In this document: piece by piece, positions 53,901 to 62,512 of the stretch
How the letters are laid out: each line of letters begins with the position of its first letter
Position numbering within the stretch: the first letter of the stretch is position 1
Assembly (NCBI GenBank): GCA_037389465.1
Contig: JAZARR010000088.1
Location: 6,014,001-6,078,000 of the forward strand
Length of the DNA: 64,000 nt
From: Baylisascaris procyonis
Lineage: Eukaryota > Nematoda > Chromadorea > Rhabditida > Ascarididae
Direction of reading: 5' to 3'
The notes under the pieces: generated by a model
What the model was told of the DNA's origin: nothing
What the model saw: the letters and a program-made list of their open reading frames with translations, nothing else
The model's database searches: none
Made by a program: the position numbers and the translations under genes

Positions 53901-56900
53901 AATTCATAAACTGATAGCATCGAGCAGCAAACCTACAACCAGGCGTGCATAAATACTAGGGACGAAGCTGAAGGATGCACCCGCAATGGCGGTGGTAGAC
54001 TTTGAGAAGTCATGCAAACGATTAGCTGGCGCTAAAGTTTCGCAAGAAGCTTAAAAGTTTGACGTAGAGAATGCAAAAACCTGATTTTTGGAAATTCTCA
54101 AATGAGAGCAGTTGGATGAACCTGCTCAATGAAAAAAAAACAAAACAACAAAGATACAGGATTAAATAGAAGAACTGTCGCCGTCCTTCACCCTTACCAG
54201 ACATTGCGATAACGTCGACACAGAAGACACAGCAGAGCCGCTAAATATTTCGGCAGACTGTAAGACTAGGATCTCATAGAAGCCCCTAAATTTGAGAATT
54301 CATCTATATATAAGAAACAAAATTGCGGAACGCTAAGAAAGAGGCAGAAAAGATGAAAATTCTAGAATGAGGTTGAGGAACGTACACATATAGAAAAGTG
54401 TTAATGTAACGAAAGAGATGAAAAAGAGCAAATGTGCCTCTGAGCAAATTTCTAAGGTTTAGGAATAGATGGGAGGAGGGGAGAAGGGGTGGAGAAGATG
54501 TATAGACAAAGCTGGATGATGTAACGAAAGAGATCCAGCTTTCTCTATACACCTTCTCCACTCCTCCCCCCCCCCTCCTCCTTGCTATTCCTTAACCTTG
54601 TTTTACTTTTTTCAAACTTTCAAAATCTCTCGAAATTAGCCAGGCATTTTAATTCCTGCAGCTCGTTTAGCATTTTCCTTACCTTTCCTTAACCTTCCTA
54701 ACAATCACTCAACCTTCTTTTACTTCTTTCTCCGCGCTTTCCCTAGTACCAATGTTCATGACAGCAGATTCGGAACTTCCCGACGCTCCTATTTCTACAA
54801 CGTTTCAAATGGTTGGCGACTGTTTGAGCACTTTAATTTGATGTTGGGATCATGTTTCGCGCCGATATACGCAACGCCTCCTATTGCAGCACGAACGGTT
54901 CGTCGGATCAACGAATACCACTTCCTTTGCCTTACGAACTGGCCTACTGGAAAATCCAGTTCATCATTTTTTTTTTTTTGAACGAGCACAACTAATTAGA
55001 TTGCTTTTTATCGCCCACCTGCATTCGCCAGTTCCCTGATCGCAGTGTCCTTGATTGGCACATCGACACTTTTCTCTGCAGCCAGGACCGTATCTGCCTT
55101 CCTGACACACCTGCTCGCATTGAAGGCCAGTAAAACCAGGCGCACAACGACACTGTCCGGTCAGTCTGTCACATGTACCTCCATTCTCGCATTGGCAGAT
55201 CTTCTCGCACCTGAATATAGAAACTACAACCCGCTGAATTTCAGATCCCCTAACTGCGTCATGTGGAAATACATATGATGAGTATTTTCAACTTCAGTTC
55301 AGGAGTCTTTTAGGCTCCCAACAAATCAGGGTCCGGTATTTCGATTTAACAATTCACTCAAACGCCTTTTTTTCAATTTGACGACGCCCTACCGGATATT
55401 CCAAAGAATGGATCCACGTGCCTGAAACATACAACTGTGTTTCGCTACAACTCGTTAGAAGCACCGAAAAAAAGGCATCACTTACAAGCCGTAGATTTTC
55501 AAACAGTCTATTGGAACCGTCGTCTTTCACAACTGCATAAATGTACCGAATCTTCTTGCAAATGTAGACGAAAACTGTTAACCCTCGCTCATCGCTGGAG
55601 CAATATGTTAGCTTTCGGATTAGAAACATGGACTAAACCACAGCGCCTCTAACACATACCACTCAATTCCATCGATAACGCATCAACACAGCGCTTGTCC
55701 ACATTCAACGAAATTGTCTAATCACCATGCAAAGATGATTTCATAACCATGCGTATCTCCACTTCACTTAAAATGAGCACGACAGTTTTCCAATATGAAA
55801 CTCTTCTTCGGCTAACTGTTACCACCAAAATGCATTTACGACATGACAAGAACAATTTAAGACCATTTGAGCTGCTGTCTTATCGTAAACTAAATTTACT
55901 CAGCTTCAACATTAAAACGCTTAGCACCGTAAACTCAAGAATGCTTGTCCGAAACATCCATATATGCGCTCAGAAGAGTGTTCTCTGTAAGGAAATTCAC
56001 CTTTTCCATACTTTTTCATGTGTTCGTTGAAACGGGAACCACCGCTGATTTCCCAGCATCCTACATACTTCAAGAAATGAGAGTGATAGTGAATAGTGAA
56101 AACTCGAAAAATGGAGCAAATGATCCAATTCTCAAATAAGAATGGATGAACAATTTACCTATCTCCGAATCGATTTTCAGGACACGCGATTTCACATCTG
56201 GTTCCAATAAACCCGGGTGGACAGCTGCAAGCACCAATTACTTTATCGCATACACCCCCATTGGTGCATTGGCACACCTCCTGACAGTCCGCTCCAAACC
56301 GTCCCTGCACACAACCTGCAAAATGCTTTGATTCGTACATGACAATGCACATTTGTTCATTTTTTAGATAGTCCGCGATCTAAAATATTCAGAATTCCGT
56401 CACAAAAGTTTCTTCACAGTTGTATCTCTGACAACTTTGATTTCCTACTCCAATCTTCTTCTATCTGTAGTACCCACTCAAGAACTCTTCTACTTAAATT
56501 TCTGGGAACATCTCCCTCATCCTTGTATTTGAAACACCAGACAATAAGTACCCTTCAACGACATTGCTACATATAGAAAAGAAAGCACACCCATCTTGGA
56601 GATGTTAGCGTGATCTTTTACTTCATTTCTCATGCAGATCAAAGAGCTCGCAAATTCCAACAAAGCCTATTAATCTCTTGTGGGTAAAAAATAATAACAA
56701 ATCCAATCTCGCCCTTATTAGATCTAAGGTTGCGAGAATTACCTTCGAACAAATAATGCATTTGGAAAAAAAGATTACTCACAAAAGCACACTTAAAACT
56801 TTGCGCATATGAACTAACACAATAACAGGCCACGTAAAACTTCATTAGTTCGGGCTCAGATTCCTTCAACCTTTCACAGTGACTTCATCCAGAAAAAAGT

Positions 56901-59900
56901 CTGGAAGAAAAGAAAGCATTTTCAAATTCCGTCCTGAACGAACTAAAGTACAAGTGTTTTCAATCCCAAGGATACCTATAGAGAAAAATCTAGTTTACAT
57001 CTGCTTTTACAAACACTACATACTGAGTGACGGAGACAACTTGGATACTTCAAAAGAGACTTTGACTGATAAGCAAATAACAACAGAAAAAGCACCAGAT
57101 ATTGTATACCTTGGCTGCAATTTGCACCTGTGTATCCAGGTTTGCAGAAACATCTTCCGCTGATTGGGTCGCACTCAGCATTTGATCCGCAATCGCATTG
57201 TTGTTTGCATAGCTCGCCGTAGCTTCCCTGTGGGCATAGCTCGGTGCACGAATGACCCGTATAGCCCCGTGGACACTGGCATCGACCCGTGATATGGTCA
57301 CAAGGCTTCTGATTCTGGCAGCGACAGGCCTGCGCACAGTGCCGACCGAAATATCCTTTTAGACAAGCTGAAAGAAACTTTTCACCTTCAAAAGCAAAAA
57401 CAGCACAAATAGAGTGACCATACTGTCAGATAAAGGTTCTTTTATGCCATATTTTGACGACTTTCCAAGGACCACAACGTTATTCATATTTCTCCTGCAT
57501 AATCACCGGAGTAGGAGTCTAAATGTCCTTTTCGTTGAATGCTTTATAGGAAACACATCCGAACAAAATTAAAACGTGCGGTTCACATGGCGTTACAATG
57601 CTTTCATTTTCCTTAAATCTCATTTCCCTTACATTTTCTTTCAACTTCACCTTTTGTGCTTTCACTTTGGAATATTGCTCACGGGTAGCAATGCTTTTCT
57701 CTGCTTTGTATAAAATATATGCATTCTAATGAATTCCCGAGTATGTTCTGTGTATGTTATGCGCATAAATCATTTGCGTAATCATCTACTATAGAAGAAG
57801 GGAAAAATCTGATTCTTTTCCTTGTTACCTTTCAGCTGCATTAGGATTACATCCGCAATGCGCAAAGGTCTACTCGCTATAAATAAGACTTAACTGTGTA
57901 GCTGCATCATCTAGCTCTCCACTCTTACAAATCTACGCTCCCTAACAAATTTTAGTATGAAAGCGAGTTTGAAAAAGCTATAAATTTCGTACACCTCCAG
58001 CGAAAAAAAGATTAGATGCAGTAGGCTAGGCCGAAAAGCATTCTAGCAGTTACGAAAGTCCTTACAGGAAAATATTCCGCCTATGTGAAGCCCCATGAAA
58101 ACACTTAACAAATTACTTCTCCCAATATGGCTTTGAACGACAATGAATCAAACCAAAAGTTACTCTTAAAATTTCCTCACCACCAAAGAGCTCTGAAGAC
58201 GATGGTGGAGAAAGCAATGCAAATTTTGGCACAGCTGGATTGATTTTAGATGGGATAATGCCCCAATGAAGAGATTTTATAGAGAATGTGTTACTCCCAT
58301 CATTCCCACCAAATAACGCCAACAACTCAGAAACTAAGCGAAAAAGGATGATTTAAAGCGCTTACGGCGGTTGCATTTACGTCCCCTCCATCCAGGCGCA
58401 CATTGGCAATGTCCGCTGACTGGTTCGCAGCTTGCACCGTTTTCGCATTGGCACACCTCTTCACATCGCTCTCCGAAATGTCCATGTGGACACTGCATCT
58501 CACACCTGAACTTCCGCATATTTTTTTCTAAAATTTCATTCCTCTTTCTCTTCCCTCCCCCCCCCCCCCCCCAAAAAAAAAACCCTACCTCAAACATCAG
58601 TTAGCCTTGGAAAAACACCACGTGCAGGCGAAAGAAATGACTCAGCACAATAAATACAGACGAGGTAGTACAACGTTCTCTAACGAACATGCATTTCATG
58701 CAATGGCATTTGTTTCTGTCCATTACCTCCTTTGACAGGGCTCGTTATTCTGTGCTTAGGTGAATGAAAGTATGGCTTGAGACTCACTCACCCGCAAATG
58801 CATGTTTGCTTCATTCACTCATTATCGCTTACGAAGGTGTCATCGATAAAACACATTTCTTAATTCTGTCCAATACGACTATTCTTCTACAGAACTTACG
58901 GCTATGTAACTGTTTAAAAATTCAAAAAAAAAAAAACAAGGAGACCAAATCAAACGAAACCGTTTAAAACGCTTACGACAACTACTTTATGGGCTCTCTA
59001 TGCAACTACAAAGTGACGATTCCTGCAAAGAAGCTCGTAATAAGTATATACTAACATCTCAACGTGGTCCGGGAATCTACATGAGCGACAGGAGTGATAA
59101 AAATTTTTTATCTCATGTTCAATATGCCACATTTTATCCTACATGGCAATGCTTTATCCTCATAGCGAATTTATAAGATCAGGCAAAGTATGAAAAAAGT
59201 AGATAGAATAGGCCGGTCGGCGCGATCATTTCACGTCGAGACAGAATTCAGTTTTTCAATAACAGTCTGGAAAATTGCTAGCTGCCCACCTTTTACCAGT
59301 CCATCCTTGCAAGCACTGGCATGTACCATCGGTTCGGTTACAGCTGGCACCATTCATGCAGTCGCACTTTTGTTCGCAATTGATACCGAACTGACCAAAT
59401 GGACAAGCTGAAAAGAAAATCCTTAAGAGGAAATAATCGCAACGGAATTTCTATGCATTAGTAAAAAGGTAATTTTAAAGAAGCGGGAATATATTGAGGT
59501 CGACATAAGCACTTACCCGTTTGCCTTAGATCCTGGAAAGAGGGAATAACAATGTCTAGTAAAGAGGATACATACTTCTTTCTCATGAAGAATTCTGTTT
59601 TTCTTATTACACTAAAAGGCAGCAGCGTTATACGCCTATTCGCGAGTTCCCAGTACCTTTTGATTTCAAATGACCACTATGACTGACAAAACAAGAGATA
59701 ACTGACCCCTAGCAACAGATTCTACAGCTGAAGTCACGATGATGCAGATCCAGGATAACAACTCAGCATAAAACTTTTCAAGCCTCATCAGAACTGAACA
59801 AAAAGAAATTTTTCTTAATAAATCGCTTACCGAATTCGCATGCTGGTCCTGTCCAACCGGCTGCACACGTGCACGCGCCACTTTTTGAGTCGCACGAGCC

Positions 59901-62512
59901 ATCATGCATGCAAAGGCAGTGATTGATGCAATTTGCACCATACAGATCGGAGGGGCATTCTGAAATTTTGGAATATCCATAAACGCAGCTCAGTACAACC
60001 ATTGTTAACGGATGCTAAGGAAAACATATTGAGTATACCGAAAGCAGCAAATTGGTGGATCATTGATTTCTCCAACTTTAGTTCAACCTTTTTCGCGTCC
60101 ACAAACCTATAGACAGGTGGTTTCGGAAAAATAACACAATCTTCTGTTTCACGAGAACACTCGCTCGCAGGCAAACGTTTTTTCATATAATTTCGAATAT
60201 CTCACAAACCTTAAGTTCAACCTATTAGCTACTTCAGACCATATTGGCCAAAAAAATGTGTTTTACTGAGTTTCCATTTGGAAATAACCTGCGCCATTAT
60301 TGTTTTTCGCTAACTCCTATTCTAGTGAAAATGGCTGATATTGCTTCGGTCGCCAGAATATCACCTTTGCACTACCACGCTCGCGATTCCAGATGCAAAA
60401 GGAGGCGAAACATAACGATCGACAGTTTTTGCATACATTAAGCAGAATTTATAATCTCTTCATATCAATTTCAAAGAGACGTTAAAGTATACCTTGCTCA
60501 CAGTGCCGCCCCATAAATCCGGGAAGACAGTCACAAAATCCGGTCACTCGATCACAAGAACCACCGTTACTGCAGGAGCAGTCGAATTTGCAACCGGCGC
60601 CCCACCTGGAAAATTCGAGTCAATAAAGCATACAAATAGCACCTAAATCTCACTTCATAGAAAACTGGTAAATTCAATAAGCCAATTAGAGACGACTTAA
60701 TCAAAGCAATCAACAACGTCATTTCTCAAATCATTTGAGATGCGCCTAGATTCGTTACTGTTCACCGATTCAAACAACGTGCATAGCAAATGTCCTCTCC
60801 TCTCTCATCCTTTAGCCTTTGTAAGAACGACGTCAAAATCGCGATTTATAGGCATAGCTATGCATATGCATTGCATGCTGAATACTGCAAACTTGTGTAG
60901 GCATTAGATAACACTTCACACAGCCGGCAGGTAGAAAAAACCAATGCTAGCATTTAATGGGCACAATTTGAAATTCAACTTTAACATGGAAAATGCAACA
61001 GGCCTGTTAGGCGGGCATGGCGTCCTGCAATCGGGGCCAGTCCAACCATCAGCACACCGACACTCGCCGGTCACTGGATGGCATTTCGTGACGAAAGGAG
61101 ACGCCTCTAAATCCCCTGAAAAGAAAGCGCGTATAGCTAACTGTAAATCTTTGTGCGCTTCAAGGCCAGAAAGATTTCTTGACGAGAAATGTAACTGAAA
61201 GGTGAAATTTAGATTTTTCTGTGCAATATCTCGAAAATCCACCGTTACATCTACAACATGCCGGTCTGACTTGGAAAAATTTCTGATGCATTTTCTCTAA
61301 GATTTGTCAACGCGAGGCTTGAAAAGAAGCAAAACCAAAAAAAGGAAAAAACCAAATAAGAATAAGCGATAACCAGCAGAAGAACAATCGCAAATGTTGT
61401 TGCAGTCATCTCCGTAGCGTCCATCAGGGCATGGCCTATCGCAGTGTTGACCCCTCCAGCCAGCCTTGCACTTGCAGGCACCGCTCACCGGGTCACAGGT
61501 GCCATTGTTCTGACAGGTGCACACACCTTTACATCCCGCACCGAAGCGACCGGCTTCACACGCTGAAAATTAAAAAATCTTTTCAGGATGCCATTTGAAA
61601 TGAGAGGGACAGAAATGCGTGCGAAGTTCGAGCAATAGCAGGCTCTTAGCCTACCCCTTCCCCAATTGGACATCTTGCTTGCCTTTCTTCGCACATTTCT
61701 TAGCAATGATATGAGTCGCAGTGTTTTATTGTGTCTTATTGTAAGTGTCATAAAGTCGTAAAGTAGAGCAAAACTGATCTACATAAAGCAAAATGAAAAA
61801 AGAAATGAGGGAAGGGGTCAAAGATGTAACATAGTTGCACGACAAAGGTTAAAGTTATAGAGAAGTTGGCAAGGAAAAAGAAAATGAATCAGAAACAATA
61901 AGGTGGAGGAATGTCTAAATTAAAGTGAACGATGACAGTAGTTGAATAGAAAGCAAAGAGAGAACGATATGATGACAAACTATGGCGCACAACTTCGGAA
62001 TGAAATTGCAATGATTCTTAGTCATCTACGAGTTGAGGCTACCGGACCGACACACGTACAGACATATACATGTGCAGAGGTATGGTGTCGGACAGATGCA
62101 CAGGCATGACATCACAATAATGCTCTTCAATAAGCATTAATGAACATATATGCAACGATTTTTAAAATACAGCTGACGAAATGCATTATTCACTACGAAT
62201 AAAACAGTAATACACACTTACGATTAGCTGCAAGAACAAAGAACATTAACTTACGTAACTGACAGCTTTTGCCTCTGAAGCCAGGGAGACAAATGCATTC
62301 GCCGTCCACAGGATCGCACCTCATACCCGGGTCACAAGCACATTTTCCTGCACAACGTTCGCCAAACCAGCCTTCTTTACAAGGCACATCGCATTTCTCA
62401 CCACTCCAACCTGGTAAGCATTCGCAAGTACCATTCGATGCCGAACAACTTCCACCGTTGTGACATTCGCAGAGCTTCATACAATCGACACCGAAACGAC
62501 CTGCGGGACACA
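50862..62512 (-). CDS. Multiple EGF-like domain protein (MEGF6/MEGF10/CED-1 type), 14 internal exons, partial at both ends
   Basis: Fourteen exons can be chained on the minus strand: 62512-62255, 61562-61374, 61115-61004, 60605-60493, 59959-59831, 59407-59290, 58505-58366, 57367-57110, 56315-56159, 55210-55019, 53812-53646, 52682-52564, 52127-51992 and 50999-50862. The total is 2,226 nt (742 codons) with no stop, and every junction is phase-compatible. The product is 17 successive laminin/DSL-type EGF modules of about 43 residues, each with the C-x-C-x-x-G-(W/F/Y)-x-G-x-x-C ending. Such arrays belong to secreted or single-pass surface proteins such as MEGF6, or the engulfment receptors CED-1/MEGF10. 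Neither the N-terminal signal/EMI region nor a transmembrane or cytoplasmic tail is visible, so the start lies right of the window and the end is unplaced to the left. Seventeen complete modules with both ends missing slightly favour a long MEGF6-like protein, but CED-1/MEGF10 is not excluded. The family is secure; orthology is not. Confidence 0.9.
51992..52127 (-). CDS. EGF-repeat gene exon 13
   Basis: 136 nt, phase 0 to phase 1, after a TTGATTTCAG acceptor and before a GTTCTT donor. It encodes [22 protein letters not shown] and [14 protein letters not shown]. The CDC-to-C spacing is short (GDFS). It includes an NNT sequence that could be N-glycosylated. Confidence 0.88.
52564..52682 (-). 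CDS. EGF-repeat gene exon 12
   Basis: 119 nt, phase 1 to phase 0, between a CATTTTTAG acceptor and a GTTATT donor. It encodes [19 protein letters not shown] and [13 protein letters not shown]. The closing Cys is the first codon of exon 13. Confidence 0.9.
53646..53812 (-). CDS. EGF-repeat gene exon 11, with a weak donor
   Basis: 167 nt, phase 2 to phase 1, after a GTGGTTCAG acceptor. It encodes [20 protein letters not shown] and [14 protein letters not shown]. The donor I chose, TTCA followed by GTTGGT, is poor, but it is the nearest GT giving the required phase and a natural join to the CPPGFYG of exon 12. The 3' boundary is less certain than the exon itself. Confidence 0.82.
54401..54672. 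repeat. Diverged fold-back element inside an EGF-gene intron
   Basis: It lies in the intron between exons 10 and 11. It repeats the inner palindrome of the array element, including AAAGCTGGAT-like and ATCCAGCTTT stems, G-rich and C-rich arms and GAGCAAATGTGCCTCTGAGC. Similarity continues for about 70 bp beyond, through ATTTTAATTCCTGCAGCTCG (unit 1 equivalent near 5940-5960). The shared flank means either that the element is larger than the hairpin, or that part P of the unit came from this intron. Confidence 0.75.
55019..55210 (-). CDS. EGF-repeat gene exon 10 (two EGF modules)
   Basis: 192 nt, phase 2 to phase 2, after a CTATATTCAG acceptor and before a GTGGGC donor. It encodes [13 protein letters not shown]...[14 protein letters not shown], then [10 protein letters not shown]...CDQGTGECR, completed by exon 11. 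All expected cysteines are present. Confidence 0.9.
56159..56315 (-). CDS. EGF-repeat gene exon 9
   Basis: 157 nt, phase 1 to phase 2, between a CATTTTGCAG acceptor and a GTAAAT donor. It encodes [34 protein letters not shown] and the next module start [10 protein letters not shown], which continues as RCEKIC in exon 10. Confidence 0.9.
57110..57367 (-). CDS. EGF-repeat gene exon 8 (two EGF modules)
   Basis: 258 nt, phase 1 to phase 1, after a TTTCTTTCAG acceptor and before a GTATAC donor. It encodes [10 protein letters not shown]...[14 protein letters not shown], followed by [10 protein letters not shown]...[14 protein letters not shown]. Its length and phases equal those of exon 1, which also carries two modules. 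That equality may reflect an internal symmetric-exon duplication. Confidence 0.9.
58366..58505 (-). CDS. EGF-repeat gene exon 7
   Basis: 140 nt, phase 2 to phase 1, after an AAGTTCAG acceptor and before a GTAAGC donor. It encodes [24 protein letters not shown] and [14 protein letters not shown], giving a complete module. A run of about 17 C residues lies some 50 bp upstream in the preceding intron, near 58558-58574. Confidence 0.9.
59290..59407 (-). CDS. EGF-repeat gene exon 6
   Basis: 118 nt, phase 1 to phase 2, between a TCTTTTCAG acceptor and a GTGGGC donor. It encodes [20 protein letters not shown] and [12 protein letters not shown], with the closing Cys supplied by exon 7. It contains an Asn-x-Thr sequence (NRT) that could be N-glycosylated. 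It has no counterpart in the array. Confidence 0.9.
59831..59959 (-). CDS. EGF-repeat gene exon 5
   Basis: 129 nt, phase 1 to phase 1, after an AATTTCAG acceptor and before a GTAAGC donor. It encodes one complete EGF module: [20 protein letters not shown], then [14 protein letters not shown]. The left edge of homology with the array unit lies just beyond this exon, near 59805. Array copies have two of its cysteines replaced by Trp and Ser. Confidence 0.9.
60493..60605 (-). CDS. EGF-repeat gene exon 4
   Basis: 113 nt, phase 2 to phase 1, after a TTTTCCAG acceptor and before a GTATAC donor. It encodes one EGF core: [17 protein letters not shown], then [14 protein letters not shown]. All array copies of this exon carry a Cys-to-stop change and a 1-bp deletion, whereas this copy is fully open. 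Confidence 0.9.
61004..61115 (-). CDS. EGF-repeat gene exon 3, with a probable GC donor
   Basis: 112 nt, phase 1 to phase 2, after a strong TTTTCAG acceptor. It encodes [20 protein letters not shown], then the CPPN start of the next module. The only exit that keeps phase with exon 4 is AACAG followed by GCCTGT, a GC-AG intron. The resulting join, PPNR-WGAGC, matches the usual x-(W/F)-G-x-x-C module start. The donor is unusual but the protein fit is good. Confidence 0.8.
61374..61562 (-). CDS. EGF-repeat gene exon 2 (one and a half EGF modules)
   Basis: 189 nt, phase 1 to phase 1, between an AATTTTCAG acceptor and a GTTATC donor. It encodes [35 protein letters not shown] and the first half of the next module ending CDCSSAG. 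Joined to exon 1 it completes a Pro-Cys linker (C-split codon CCG). The tandem array carries a copy in which the Cys of GACKC is Gly. Confidence 0.9.
62255..62512 (-). CDS. EGF-repeat gene exon 1 of 14 in window (two EGF modules)
   Basis: 258 nt, entered with two bases of a split codon after a GTTTTAG acceptor and left in phase 1 at a GTAAGT donor. It encodes two full EGF modules with all cysteines present: [10 protein letters not shown]...[11 protein letters not shown], then [10 protein letters not shown]...[12 protein letters not shown]. Array copies of this exon lack 45 nt and two of these cysteines. The next upstream exon is not in the window. Confidence 0.9.

Noticed and set aside
50862..62512. 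Naming the gene ced-1
   Set aside because: EGF modules alone do not separate CED-1/MEGF10 from MEGF6-like proteins, and the diagnostic ends are not in the window.
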